A stretch of 64,000 nucleotides of DNA from Morinoia aosen (Eukaryota; Arthropoda; Malacostraca; Amphipoda; Talitridae): the NCBI GenBank assembly GCA_030386875.1, contig CM059560.1, positions 45,674,757 to 45,738,756 of the forward strand. Direction: 5' to 3'. Shown piece by piece: positions 22,490-35,590 of the stretch. A program made the translations under genes and the position numbers. Positions within the stretch are counted from its first letter, which is position 1. Each line of letters opens with the position of its first letter. Below the pieces are notes generated by a model, which saw nothing but the letters and a program-made list of their open reading frames with translations, searched no databases and was not told the origin of the DNA.

Positions 22490-25335
22490 CGCTGTAGAGA
22501 TACCTTCTGTACTCCTTTGTGCGCTGTAGAGATACCTTCTGTACTCCTTTGTGCGCTGTAGAGATACCTTCTGTACTCCTTTGTGCGCTGTAGAGATACC
22601 TTCTGTACTCCTTTGTACGCTGTAGAGATACCTCGTGTACTCCTTTGTACGTTCTAGAGATATTTCCTGTACTCCTTTGTGCGCTGTAGAGATACCTTCT
22701 GTACTCTTTTGTGCGCTGTAGAGATACCTTCTGTACTCCTTTGTGCGCTGTAGAGATACCTTCTGTACTCCTTTGTGCGCTGTAGAGATACCTTCTGTAC
22801 TCCTTTGTGCGCTGTAGAGATATCTTCTGTACTCCTTTGTACGCTGTAGAGATACCTCGTGTACTCCTTTGTACGTTCTAGAGATATTTCCTGTACTCCT
22901 ATGTGCGCTGTAGAGATACCTTCTGTACTCCTTTGTGCATTGTAGAGATACCTTCTGTACTCCTTTGTGCGCTGTAGAGATACCTTCTGTACTCCTTTGT
23001 ACGCTGAAGAGATACCTTCTGTACTCCTTTGTGCGCTGTAGAGATACCTTCTGTACTCCTTTGTACGCTGTAGAGATACCTCGTGTACTCCTTTGTACGT
23101 TCTAGAGATATTTCCTGTACTCCTTTGTGCGCTGTAGAGATACCTTCTGTACTCCTTTGTGCGCTGTAGAGATACCTTCTGTACTCCTTTGTGCGCTGTA
23201 GGGATACCTTCTGTACTCCTTTGTGCGCTGTAGAGATACCTCGTGTACTCCTTTGTACGCTGTAGAGATACCTTCTGTACTCCTTTGTGCGCTGTAGAGA
23301 TACCTTCTGTACTCCTTTGTGCGCTGTAGAGATACCTTCTGTACTCCTTTGTGCGCTGTAGAGATACCTTCTGTACTCCTTTGTGCGCTGTAGAGATACC
23401 TTCTGTACTCCTTTGTACGCTGTAGAGATACCTCGTGTACTCCTTTGTACGTTCTAGAGATATTTCCTGTACTCCTTTGTGCGCTGTAGAGATACCTTCT
23501 GTACTCCTTTGTGCGCTGTAGAGATACCTTCTGTACTCCTTTGTACGCTTTAGAGATACCTCGTGTACTCCTTTGTACGTTCTAGAGATATTTCCTGTAC
23601 TCCTTTGTGCGCTGTAGCGATACCTTTTGTACTCCTTTGTGCGCTGTAGAGATACCTTCTGTACTCCTTTGTGCGCTGTAGAGATACCTTCTGTACTCCT
23701 TTGTGCGCTGTAGAGATACCTTCTGTACTCCTTTGTGCGCTGTAGAGATACCTCGTGTACTCCTTTGTACGCTGTAAAGATACCTTCTGTACTCCTTTGT
23801 ACGCTGTAGAGATACCTCGTGTACTCCTTTGTGCGCTGTAGAGATACATTCTGTACTCCTTTGTACGCTGTAGAGATACCTCGTGTACTCCTTTGTGCGC
23901 TGTAGAGATACCTTCTGTACTCCTTTGTACGCTGTAGAGATACCTCGTGTACTCCTTTGTACGTTCTAGAGATATTTCCTGTACTCCTTTGTGCGCTGTA
24001 GAGATACCTTCTGTACTCCTTTGTGCGCTGTAGAGATACCTTCTGTACTCCTTTGTGCGCTGTAGAGATACCTTCTGTACTCCTTTGTGCGCTGTAGAGA
24101 TACCTTCTGTACTCCTTTGTGCGCTGTAGAGATACCTCGTGTACTCCTTTGTACGCTGTAGAGATACATTCTGTACTCCTTTGTACGCTGTAGAGATACC
24201 TCGTGAACTCCTTTGTGCGCTGTAGAGATACCTTCTGTACTCCTTTGTACGCTGTAGAGATACCTCGTGTACTCCTTTGTACGTTCTAGAGATATTTCCT
24301 GTACTCCTTTGTGCGCTGTAGAGATACCTTCTGTACTCCTTTGTGCGCTGTAGAGATACCTTCTGTTCTCCTTTGTACGCTGTAGAGATACCTCGTGTAC
24401 TCCTTTGTACGTTCTAGAGATATTTCCTGTACTCCTTTGTGCGCTGTAGAGATACCTTCTGTACTTCTTTGTGCGCTGTAGAGATACCTTCTGTACTCCT
24501 TTGTGCGCTGTAGAGATACCTTCTGTACTCCTTTGTGCGCTGTAGAGATACCTTCTGTACTTCTTTGTACGTTCTAGAGATATTTCCTGTACTCCTTTGT
24601 GCGCTGTAGAGTTACCTTCTGTACTCCTTTGTACGCTGTAGAGATATCTCGTGTACTTCTTTGTACGTTCTAGAGATATTTCCTGTACTCCTTTGTGCAA
24701 TGTAGAGATACCTTCTGTACTCCTTTGTGCGCTGTAGAGATACCTTCTGTACTCCTTTGTGCGCAGTAGAGATACCTTCTGTACTCCTTTGTACGCTGTA
24801 GAGATACCTCTTGTACTCCTTTGTACGTTCTAGAGATATTTCCTGTACTCCTTTGTGTGCTGTAGAGATACCTTCTGTACTCCTTTGTGCGCTGTAGAGA
24901 TACCTTCTGTACTTCTTTGTGCGCTGTAGAGATACCTTCTGTACTCCTTTGTACGCTGTAGAGATACCTTCTGTACTCCTTTGTGCGCTGTAGAGATACC
25001 TTCTGTACTCCTTTGTACGCTGTAGAGATACCTCGTGTACTCCTTTGTACGTTTTAGAGATATTTCCTGTACTCCTTTGTGCGCTGTAGAGATACCTTCT
25101 GTACTCCTTTGTGCGCTGTAGAGATACCTTCTGTACTCCTTTGTGCGCTGTAGAGATACCTTCTGTACTCCTTTGTACGCTTTAGAGAAACCTTCTGTAC
25201 TCCTTTGTGCGCGTAGAGATACCTTCTGTACTCCTTTGTACGCTGTAGAGATACCTCGTGTACTCCTTTGTACGTTCTAGAGATATTTCCTGTACTCCTT
25301 TGTGCGCTGTAGAGATACCTTCTGTACTCCTTTGT
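22490..25335. repeat. Third partial copy, offset 2,368 bp then 7,167 bp
   Basis: Begins as a 74-monomer (2,368-bp) step back within copy 2 and runs to the end of the parental block. It includes TGTGTGCTG at 24,855 and the one-base-deleted monomer near 25.2 kb, both as in copy 1. Identity with copy 1 at offset 7,167 (4,799 + 2,368) ends at 18,168/25,335. The array therefore holds three copies of roughly 15.3-17.7 kb. No gene is present. Confidence 0.9.
25184..25214. repeat. 31-bp monomer, duplicate of the 18,017 lesion
   Basis: Carries the same GTGCGCGTAG one-base loss and the same neighbouring changes (CTTTAGAGAAACC) as 18,017-18,047. It is a duplicated marker and not an independent deletion. 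Confidence 0.95.
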
Positions 25336-27710
25336 GCGCTGTAGAGATACCTTCTGTACTCCTCTGTGCGCTGTAGAGATACCTTCTGTACTCCTTTGTG
25401 CGCTGTAGAGATACCTTCTGTACTCCTTTGTACGCTGTAGAGGTACCTTCTGTACTCCTTTGTGCGCTGTAGAGATACCTTCTGTACTCCTTTGTACGCT
25501 GTAGAGATACCTCGTGTACTCCTTTGTAAGTTCTAGAGATATTTCCTGTACTCCTTTGTGCGCTGTAGAGATACCTTCTGTACTCCTTTGTGCGCTGTAG
25601 AGATACCTTCTGTACTCCTTTGTGCGCTGTAGAGATACCTTCTGTACTCCTTTGTACGCTGTAGAGATGCCTTCTGTACTCCTTTGTGCGCTGTAGAGAT
25701 ACCTTCTGTACTCCTTTGTGTGCTGTAGAGATACCTTCTGTACTCCTTTGTACGCTGTAGAGATACCTCGTGTACTCCTTTGTACGTTCTAGAGATATTT
25801 CCTGTACTCCCTTGTGCGCTGTAGAGATACCTTCTGTTCTCCTTTGTGCGCTGTAGAGATACCTTCTGTACTCCTTTGTACGCTGTAGAGATACCTTCTG
25901 TACTCCTTTGTGCGCTGTAGAGATACCTTCTGTACTCTTTTGTGCGCTGTAGAGATACCTTCTGTACTCCTTTGTACGCTGTAGAGATACCTCGTGTACT
26001 CCTTTGTACGTTCTAGAGATATTTCCTGTACTCCTTTTTGCGCTGTAGAGATACCTTCTGTACTCCTTTGTGCGCTGTAGAGATACCTTCTGTACTCCTT
26101 TGTGCGCTGTAGAGATACCTTCTGTACTCCTTTGTACGCTGTAGAGATACCTTCTGTACTCCTTTGTGCGCTGTAGAGATACCTTCTGTACTCCTTTGTA
26201 CGCTGTAGAGATACCTCGTGTACTCCTTTGTACGTTCTAGAGATATTTCCTGTACTCCTTTGAGCGCTGTAGAGATACCTTCTGTACTCCTTTGTGCGCT
26301 GTAGAGATACCTTCTGTACTCCTTTGTGCGCTGTAGAGATACTTTCTGTACTCCTTTGTACGCTGTAGAGATACCTTTTGTACTCCTTTGTGCGCTGTAG
26401 AGATACCTTCTGTACTCCTTTGTACGCTGTAGAGATACCTCGTGTACTCCTTTGTACGTTCTAGAGATATTTCCTGTACTCCTTTGTGCGCTGTAGAGAT
26501 ACTTTCTGTACTCCTTTGTGCGCTGTAGACATACCTTCTGTACTCCTTTGTGCGCTGTAGAGATACCTTCTGTACTCCTCTGTGCGCTGTAGAGACACCT
26601 TCTGTACTCCTTTGTACGCTGTAGAGATACCTTCTGTACTCCTTTGTGCGCTGTAGAGATACCTTCTGTACTCCTTTGTACGCTGTAGAGATACCTCGTG
26701 TACTCCTTTGTACGTTCTAGAGATATTTCCTGTACTCCTTTGTGCGCTGTAGAGATACCTTCTGTACTCCTTTGTGCGCTGTAGAGATACCTTCTGTACT
26801 CCTTTGTGCGCTGTAGAGATACCTTCTGTACTCCTTTGTACGCTGTAGAGATACCTTCTGTACTCCTTTGTGCGCTGTAGAGATACCTTCTGTACTCCTT
26901 TGTGCGCTGTAGAGATACCTTCTGTACTCCTTTGTACGCTGTAGAGATACCTCGTGTACTCCTTTGTACGTTCTAGAGATATTTCCTGTACTCCTTTGTG
27001 CGCTGTAGAGATACCTTCTGTACTCCTTTGTGCGCTGTAGAGATACCTTCTGTACTCCTTTGTACGCTGTAGAGATACCTTCTGTACTCCTTTGTACGCT
27101 GTAGAGATACCTTCTGTACTCCTTTGTGCGCTGTAGAGATACCTTCTGTACTCCTTTGTACGCTGTAGAGATACCTTCTGTACTCCTTTGTGCGCTGTAG
27201 AGATACCTCGTGTACTCCTTTGTACGCTGTAGAGATACCTTCTGTACTCCTTTGTACGCTGTAGAGATACCTTCTGTACTCCTTTGTGCGCTGTAGAGAT
27301 ACCTTCTGTACTCCTTTGTGCGCTGTAGAGATACCTTCTGTACTCCTTTGTGCGCTGTAGAGATACCTTCTGTACTTCTTTGTACGCTGTAGAGATACCT
27401 TCTGTACTCCTTTGTGCGCTGTAGAGATACCTTCTGTACTCCTTTGTGCGCTGTAGAGATACCTTCTGTACTTCTTTGTACGCTGTAGAGATACCTCGTG
27501 TACTCCTTTGTACGTTCTAGAGATATTTCCTGTACTCCTTTGTGCGCTGTAGAGATACCTTCTGTACTCCTTTGTGCGCTGTAGAGATACCTTCTGTACT
27601 CCTTTGTGCGCTGTAGAGATACCTTCTGTACTCCTTTGTGCGCTGTAGAGATACCTTCTGTACTCCTTTGTGCGCTGTAGAGATACCTTCTGTACTCCTT
27701 TGTACGCTGT
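25336..27710. repeat. Regular 7/8-monomer higher-order repeat segment
   Basis: C monomers start at 25,535, 25,791, 26,015, 26,239, 26,463, 26,719 and 26,975, giving spacings of 8, 7, 7, 7, 8 and 8 monomers. The next C is at 27,519, after a 17-monomer stretch in which a B-like monomer is not followed by C. This is the most regular part of the window at the B/C level. Private substitutions are scattered, for example GTAAGTTCT near 25,526 and AGACATACC near 26,527. No longer period was matched here, and no gene is seen. Confidence 0.8.
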
Positions 27711-30700
27711 AGAGATACCTTCTGTACTTCTTTGTGCGCTGTAGAGATACCTTCTGTACTCCTTCGTACGCTGTAGAGATACCTCGTGTACTCATTTGTA
27801 CGTTTTAGAGATATTTCCTGTACTCCTTTGTGCGCTGTAGAGATACCTTCTGTACTCCTTTGTGCGCTGTAGAGATACCTTCTGTACTCCTTTGTGCGCT
27901 GTAGAGATACCTTCTGTACTCCTTTGTGCGCTGTAGAGATACCTTCTGTACTCCTTTGTACGCTGTAGAGATACCTTCTGTACTCCTTTGTGCGCTGTAG
28001 AGATGCCTTCTGTACTCCTTTGTACGCTGTAGAGATACCTCGTGTACTCCTTTGTACGTTCTAGAGATATTTCCTGTACTCCTTTGTGCGCTGTAGAGAT
28101 ACCTTCTGTACTCCTTTGTGCGCTGTAGAGATACCTTCTGTACTCCTTTGTGCGCTGTAGAGATACCTTATGTACTTCTTTGTACGCTGTAGAGATACCT
28201 TCTGTACTCCTTTGTGCGCTGTAGAGATACCTTCTGTACTCCTTTGTGCGCTGTAGAGATACCTTCTGTACTTCTTTGTACGCTGTAGAGATACCTCGTG
28301 TACTCCTTTGTACGTTCTAGAGATATTTCCTGTACTCCTTTGTGCGCTGTAGAGATACCTTCTGTACTCCTTTGTGCGCTGTAGAGATACCTTCTGTACT
28401 CCTTTGTGCGCTGTAGAGATACCTTCTGTACTCCTTTGCACGCTGTAGAGATACCTTCTGTACTCCTTTGTGCGCTGTAGAGATAGCTTCTGTACTCCTT
28501 TGTACGCTGTAGAGATACCTCGTGTACTCCTTTGTACGTTCTAGAGATATTTCCTGTACTCCTTTGTGCGCTGTAGAGATACCTTCTGCACTCCTTTGTG
28601 CGCTGTAGAGATACCTTCTGTACTCCTTTGTGCGCTGTAGAGATACCTTCTGTACTTCTTTGTACGCTGTAAAGATACCTTCTGTACTCCTTTGTGCGCT
28701 GTAGAGATACCTTCTGTACTCCTTTGTACGCTGTAGAGATACCTCGTGTACTCCTTTGTGCGCTGTAGAGATACCTTCTGTACTCCTTTGTACGCTGTAG
28801 AGATACCTCGTGTACTCCTTTGTACGTTCTAGAGATATTTCCTGTACTCCTTTGTGCGCTGTAGAGATACCTTCTGTACTCCTTTGTGCGCTGTAGAGAT
28901 ACCTTCTGTACTCCTTTGTGCGCAGTAGAGATACCTTCTGTACTCCTTTGTACGCTGTAGAGATACCTTCTGTACTCCTTTGTGCGCTGCAGAGATACCT
29001 TCTGTACTCCTTTGTACGCTGTAGAGATACCTTCTGTACTCCTTTGTACGCTGTAGAGATACCTCGTGTACTCCTTTGTACGTTCTAGAGATATTTCCTG
29101 TACTCCTTTGTGCGCTGTAGAGATACCTTCTGTACTCCTTTGTGCGCTATAGAGATACCTTCTATACTCCTTTTTGCGCTGTAGAGATACCTTCTGTACT
29201 CCTTTGTACGCTGTAGAGATACCTTCTGTACTCCTTTGTGCGCTGTAGAGATACCTTCTGTACTCCTTTGTACGCTGTAGAGATACCTTCTGTACTCCTT
29301 TGTACGCTGTAGAGATACCTCGTGTACTCCTTTGTACGTTCTGGAAATATTTCCTGTACTCCCTTGTGCGCTGTAGGGATACCTTCTGTACTCCTTTTTG
29401 CGCTGTAGAGATACCTTCTGTACTCCTTTGTACGCTGTAGAGATACTTTCTCTACTCCTTTGTGCGCTGTAGAGATACCTTCTGTACTCTTTTGTGCGCT
29501 GTAGAGATACCTTCTGTACTCCTTTGTACGCTGTAGAGATACCTCGTGTACTCCTTTGTACGTTCTAGAGATATTTCCTGTACTCCTTTGTGCGCTGTAG
29601 AGATACCTTCTGTACTCCTTTGTGCGCTGTAGAGATACCTTCTGTACTCCTTTGTGCGCTGTAGAGATACCTTCTGTACTCCTTTGTACGCTGTAGAGAT
29701 ACCTTCTCTACTCCTTTGTGCGCTGTAGAGATACCTTCTGTACTCCTTTGTACGATGTAGAGATACCTCGTGTACTCCTTTGTACGTTCTAGAGATATTT
29801 CCTGTACTCCTTTGTGCGCTGTAGAGATACCTTCTGTACTCCTTTGTGCGCTGTAGAGATACCTTCTGTACTCCTTTGTGCGCTGTTGAGATACTTTCTG
29901 TACTCCTTTTTACGCTGTAGACATACCTTCTGTACTCCTTTGTGCGCTGTAGAGATACCTTCTGTACTCCTTTGTACGCTGTAGAGACACCTCGTGTACT
30001 CCTTTGTACGTTCTAGAGATATTTCCTGTACTCCTTTGTGCACTGTAGAGATACTTTCTGTACTCCTTTGTGCGCTGTACAGATACCTTCTGTACTCCTT
30101 TGTGCGCTGTAGAGATACCTTCTGTACTCCTTTGTGCGCTGTAGAGATACCTTCTGTACTCCTTTGTACGCTGTAGAGATACCTTCTGTACTCCTTTGTG
30201 CGCTGTAAAGATACCTTCTGTACTCCTTTGTACGCTGTAGAGATACCTCGTGTACTCCTTTGTACGTTCTAGAGATATTTCCTGTACTCCTTTGTGCGCT
30301 GTAGAGTTACCTTCTGTACTCCTTTGTGCGCTGTAGAGATACCTTCTGTACTCCTTTGTGCGCTGTAGAGATACCTTCTGTACTCCTTTGTACGCTGTAG
30401 AGATACCTTCTGTACTCCTTTGTGCGCTGTAGAGATACCTTCTGTACTCCTTTGTGCGCTGTAGAGATACCTTCTGTACTCTTTTGTACGCTGTATAGAT
30501 ACCTCGTGTACTCCTTTGTACGTTCTAGAGATATTTCCTGTACTCCTTTGTGCGCTGTAGAGATACCTTCTGTACTCCTTTGTGCGCTGTAGAGATACCT
30601 TTTGTACTCCTTTGTGCGCTGTAGAGATACCTTCTGTACTCCTTTGTACGCTGTATAGATACCTTCTGTACTCCTTTGTGCGCTGTAGAGATACCTTCTG

Positions 30701-30782
30701 TACTCCTTTGTACGCTGTAGAGATACCTCGTGTACTCCTTTGAACGTTCTAGATTTACTTCCTGTACTCCTTTGTGCGCTGT
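27711..30782. repeat. 3,072-bp series, unit 1 (diverged)
   Basis: Marks recur at +3,072: C monomers at 27,807/30,879 and 28,063/31,135, CTGCACTCC near 28,589/31,661, CTGGAAATATTTCC near 29,341 against CTGGAGATATTTCC near 32,413, and AGATTTA near 30,751/33,823. Monomer order left of 27,711 does not match. Substitutions between units 1 and 2 are common enough to make this older than the units to the right. No gene is present. Confidence 0.85.
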
Positions 30783-31134
30783 AGAGATACCTTCTGTACT
30801 CCTTTGTGCGCTGTAGAGATACCTTCTGTACTCCTTTGTACGCTGTATAGATACCTCGTGTACTCCTTTGTACGTTCTAGAGATATTTCCTGTACTCCTT
30901 TGTGCGCTGTGGAGATACCTTCTGTACTCCTTTGTGCGCTGTAGAGATACCTTCTGTACTCCCTTGTGCGCTGTAGAGATACCTTCTGTACTCCTTTGTG
31001 CGCTGTAGAGATACCTTCTGTACTCCTTTGTACGCTGTAGAGATACCTTCTGTACTCCTTTGTGCGCTGTAGAGATACCTTCTGTACTCCTTTGTACGCT
31101 GTAGAGATACCTCGTGTACTCCTTTGTACGTTCT

Positions 31135-31390
31135 AGAGATATTTCCTGTACTCCTTTGTGCGCTGTAGAGATACCTTCTGTACTCCTTTGTGCGCTGTAG
31201 AGATACCTTCTGTACTCCTTTGTGCGCTGTAGAGATACCTTCTGTACTTCTTTGTACGCTGTAGAGATACCTTCTGTACTCCTTTGTGCGCTGTAGAGAT
31301 ACCTTCTGTACTCCTTTGTGCGCTGTAGAGATACCTTCTGTACTTCTTTGTACGCTGTAGAGATACCTCGTGTACTCCTTTGTACGTTCT
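31135..31390. repeat. Exemplar 8-monomer higher-order repeat (256 bp)
   Basis: The order here is C-A-A-P-A-A-P-B, then the next C at 31,391. C-to-C spacing of 256 bp recurs through the right two thirds of the window, for example 25,279 to 25,535 to 25,791, and 30,015 to 30,271 to 30,527. Copies in different higher-order repeats share monomer order but carry private substitutions. Confidence 0.88.
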
Positions 31391-31614
31391 AGAGATATTT
31401 CCTGTACTCCTTTGTGCGCTGTAGAGATACCTTCTGTACTCCTTTGTGCGCTGTAGAGATACCTTCTGTACTCCTTTGTGCGCTGTAGAGATACCTTCTG
31501 TACTCCTTTGTACGCTGTAGAGATACCTTCTGTACTCCTTTGTGCGCTGTAGAGATACCTTCTGTACTCCTTTGTACGCTGTAGAGATACCTCGTGTACT
31601 CCTTTGTACGTTCT
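31391..31614. repeat. Exemplar 7-monomer higher-order repeat (224 bp)
   Basis: The order here is C-A-A-P-A-P-B, followed by C at 31,615. It equals the 8-monomer form with one A lost. 224-bp and 256-bp units are interleaved, for example three consecutive 224-bp steps from 25,791 to 26,463, so the array length varies by whole monomers. Confidence 0.88.
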
Positions 31615-33950
31615 AGAGATATTTCCTGTACTCCTTTGTGCGCTGTAGAGATACCTTCTGCACTCCTTTGTGCGCTGTAGAGATACCTTCTGTACTCCTT
31701 TGTGCGCTGTAGAGATACCTTCTGTACTTCTTTGTACGCTGTAGAGATACCTTCTGTACTCCTTTGTGCGCTGTAGAGATACCTTCTGTACTCCTTTGTA
31801 CGCTGTAGAGATACCTCGTGTACTCCTTTGTGCGCTGTAGAGATACCTTCTGTACTCCTTTGTACGCTGTAGAGATACCTCGTGTACTCCTTTGTACGTT
31901 CTAGAGATATTTCCTGTACTCCTTTGTGCGCTGTAGAGATACCTTCTGTACTCCTTTGTGCGCTGTAGAGATACCTTCTGTACTCCTTTGTGCGCTGTAG
32001 AGATACCTTCTGTACTCCTTTGTACGCTGTAGAGATACCTTCTGTACTCCTTTGTGCGCTGTAGAGGTACCTTCTGTACTCCTTTGTACGCTGTAGAGAT
32101 ACCTTCTGTACTCCTTTGTACGCTGTAGAGATACCTCGTGTACTCCTTTGTACGTTCTAGAGATATTTCCTGTACTCCTTTGTGCGCTGTAGAGATACCT
32201 TCTGTACTCCTTTGTGCGCTATAGAGATACCTTCTGTACTCCTTTTTGCGCTGTAGAGATACCTTCTGTACTCCTTTGTACGCTGTAGAGATACCTTCTG
32301 TACTCCTTTGTGCGCTGTAGAGATACCTTCTGTACTCCTTTGTACGCTGTAGAGATACCTTCTGTACTCCTTTGTACGCTGTAGAGATACCTCGTGTACT
32401 CCTTTGTACGTTCTGGAGATATTTCCTGTACTCCCTTGTGCGCTGTAGAGATACCTTCTGTACTCCTTTTTGCGCTGTAGAGATACCTTCTGTACTCCTT
32501 TGTACGCTGTAGAGATACCTTCTCTACTCCTTTGTGCGCTGTAGAGATACCTTCTGTACTCTTTTGTGCGCTGTAGAGATACCTTCTGTACTCCTTTGTA
32601 CGCTGTAGAGATACCTCGTGTACTCCTTTGTACGTTCTAGAGATATTTCCTGTACTCCTTTGTGCGCTGTAGAGATACCTTCTGTACTCCTTTGTGCGCT
32701 GTAGAGATACCTTCTGTACTCCTTTGTGCGCTGTAGAGATACCTTCTGTACTCCTTTGTACGCTGTAGAGATACCTTCTGTACTCCTTTGTGCGCTGTAG
32801 AGATACCTTCTGTACTCCTTTGTACGCTGTAGAGATACCTCGTGTACTCCTTTGTACGTTCTAGAGATATTTCCTGTACTCCTTTGTGCGCTGTAGAGAT
32901 ACCTTCTGTACTCCTTTGTGCGCTGTAGAGATACCTTCTGTAGTCCTTTGTGCGCTGTTGAGATACTTTCTGTACTCCTTTGTACGCTGTAGAGATACCT
33001 TCTGTACTCCTTTGTGCGCTGTAGAGATACCTTCTGTACTCCTTTGTACGCTGTAGAGATACCTCGTGTACTCCTTTGTACGTTCTAGAGATATTTCCTG
33101 TACTCCTTTGTGCGCTGTAGAGATACTTTCTGTACTCCTTTGTGCGCTGTACAGATACCTTCTGTACTCCTTTGTGCGCTGTAGAGATACCTTCTGTACT
33201 CCTTTGTGCGCTGTAGAGATACCTTCTGTACTCCTTTGTACGCTGTAGAGATACCTTCTGTACTCCTTTGTGCGCTGTAAAGATACCTTCTGTACTCCTT
33301 TGTACGCTGTAGAGATACCTCGTGTACTCCTTTGTACGTTCTAGAGATATTTCCTGTACTCCTTTGTGCGCTGTAGAGTTACCTTCTGTACTCCTTTGTG
33401 CGCTGTAGAGATACCTTCTGTACTCCTTTGTGCGCTGTAGAGATACCTTCTGTACTCCTTTGTACGCTGTAGAGATACCTTCTGTACTCCTTTGTGCGCT
33501 GTAGAGATACCTTCTGTACTCCTTTGTGCGCTGTAGAGATACCTTCTGTACTCCTTTGTACGCTGTATAGATACCTCGTGTACTCCTTTGTACGTTCTAG
33601 AGATATTTCCTGTACTCCTTTGTGCGCTGTAGAGATACCTTCTGTACTCCTTTGTGCGCTGTAGAGATACCTTTTGTACTCCTTTGTGCGCTGTAGAGAT
33701 ACCTTCTGTACTCCTTTGTACGCTGTATAGATACCTTCTGTACTCCTTTGTGCGCTGTAGAGATACCTTCTGTACTCCTTTGTACGCTGTAGAGATACCT
33801 CGTGTACTCCTTTGTACGTTCTAGATTTATTTCCTGTACTCTTTTGTGCGCTGTAGAGATACCTTCTGTACTCCTTTGTGCGCTGAAGAGATACCTTCTG
33901 TACTCCTTTGTACGCTGTATAGATACCTCGTGTACTCCTTTGTACGTTCT

Positions 33951-35590
33951 AGAGATATTTCCTGTACTCCTTTGTGCGCTGTAGAGATACCTTCTGTACT
34001 CCTTTGTGCGCTGTAGAGATACCTTCTGTACTCCTTTGTGCGCTGTAGAGATACCTCGTGTACTCCTTTGTACGCTGTAGAGATACCTTCTGTACTCCTT
34101 TGTACGCTGTAGAGATACCTCGTGTACTCCTTTGTGCGCTGTAGAGATACCTTCTGTACTCCTTTGTGCGCTGTAGAGATACCTTCTGTACTCCTTTGTG
34201 CGCTGTAGAGATACCTTCTGTACTCCTTTGTGCGCTGTAGAGATTCCTTCTGTACTCCTTTGTGCGCTGTAGAGATACCTTCTGTACTCCTTTGTGCGCT
34301 GTAGAGATACCTTCTGTACTCCTTTGTGCGCTGTAGAGATACCTTCTGTACTCCTTTGTGCGCTGTAGAGATACCTCGTGTACTCCTTTGTACGCTGTAG
34401 AGATACCTTCTGTACTCCTTTATGCGCTGTAGAGATACCTTCTGTACTCCTTTGAACGCTGTAGAGATACCTTCTGTACTCCTTTGTGCGCTGTAGAGAT
34501 ACCTCGTGTACTCCTTTGTACGTTCTAGAGATATTTCCTGTACTCCTTTGTGCGCTGTAGAGATTCCTTCTGTACTCCTTTGTGCGCTGTAGAGATACCT
34601 TCTGTACTCCTTTGTGCGCTGTAGAGATACCTTCTGTACTCCTTTGTGCGCTGTAGAGATACCTTCTGTACTCCTTTGTGCGCTGTAGAGATACCTCGTG
34701 TACTCCTTTGTACGTTCAAGAGATATTTCCTGTACTCCTTTGTGCGCTGTAGAGATACCTTCTGTACTCCTTTGTGCGCTGTAGAGATACCTTCTGTACT
34801 CCTTTGCGCGCTGTAGAGATACCTTCTGTACTCCTTTTTACGCTGTAGAGATACCTTCTGCACTCCTTTGTGCGCTGTAGAGATACCTTCTGTACTCCTT
34901 TGTACGCTGTAGAGATACCTCGTGTACTCCTTTGTACGTTCTAGAGATATTTCCTGTACTCCTTTGTGCGCTGTAGAGATACCTTCTGTACTCCTTTGTG
35001 CGCTGTAGAGATACCTTCTGTACTCCTTTGTGCGCTGTAGAGATACCTTCTGTACTCCTTTGTGCGCTGTAGAGATACCTTCTGTACTCCTTTGTACGCT
35101 GTAGAGATACCTTCTGTACTCCTTTGTGCGCTGTAGAGATACCTTCTGTACTCCTTTGTGCGCTGTAGAGATACCTTCTGTACTTCTTTGTACGCTGTAG
35201 AGATACCTCGTGTACTCCTTTGTACGTTCTAGAGATATTTCCTGTACTCCTTTGTGCGCTGTAGAGATACCTTCTGTACTCCTTTGTGCGCTGTAGAGAT
35301 ACCTTCTGTACTCCTTTGTGCGCTGTAGAGATACCTTCTGTACTCCTTTGTACGCTGTAGAGATATCTTCTGTACTCCTTTGTGCGCTGTAGAGATACCT
35401 TCTGTACTCCTTTGTACGCTGTAGAGATACCTCGTGTACTCCTTTGTACGTTCTAGAGATATTTCCTGTACTCCTTTGTGCGCTGTAGAGATACCTTCTG
35501 CACTCCTCTGTGCGCTGTAGAGATACCTTCTGTACTCCTTTGTGCGCTGTAGAGATACCTTCTGTACTCCTTTGTGCGCTGTAGAGTTAC
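33951..35590. repeat. 1.6-kb module replacing part of a 3,072-bp unit
   Basis: From 33,951 the sequence leaves the 3,072-bp pattern and follows 43,327 onward at offset 9,376 bp (293 monomers). Shared marks are GAACGCT near 34,454/43,830, AGATTCC near 34,563/43,939, TTTGCGCG near 34,805/44,181, TTTTTACGCT near 34,836/44,212 and CTGCACTCC at 35,501/44,877. After about 35,590 it rejoins the 3,072 unit, now offset 3,232 bp from unit 2. The unit is therefore five monomers longer than its neighbours. The right boundary is approximate. Confidence 0.8.

Larger units (their letters stand above)
30783..33950. repeat. 3,072-bp series, unit 2 plus start of unit 3
   Basis: 96 monomers at offset 3,072 from unit 1, followed by the first few monomers of unit 3. 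It contains the run GTTGAGATACTTTC near 32,958, GTACAGATACC near 33,150, GTAGAGTTACC near 33,375 and TCTAGATTTATTTCC near 33,820. All of these reappear as a set in later units, and identify the unit wherever it occurs. No gene is present. Confidence 0.85.

Noticed and set aside
29994..30176. Plus-strand 60-codon open frames (also 33,066, 36,298, 39,370, 42,442, 54,314)
   Set aside because: They start at GTG in a B monomer and end at the TAG inside CTGTAG, which recurs in every monomer in one frame. Their regular positions only restate the repeat period.
33802..33984. TCTAGATTTATTTCC as a separate element
   Set aside because: It is a C monomer with a few substitutions, recurring at the 3,072-bp period (about 30,751, 37,055, 40,127, 43,199 and 55,071). 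It is an inherited variant, not a new feature.
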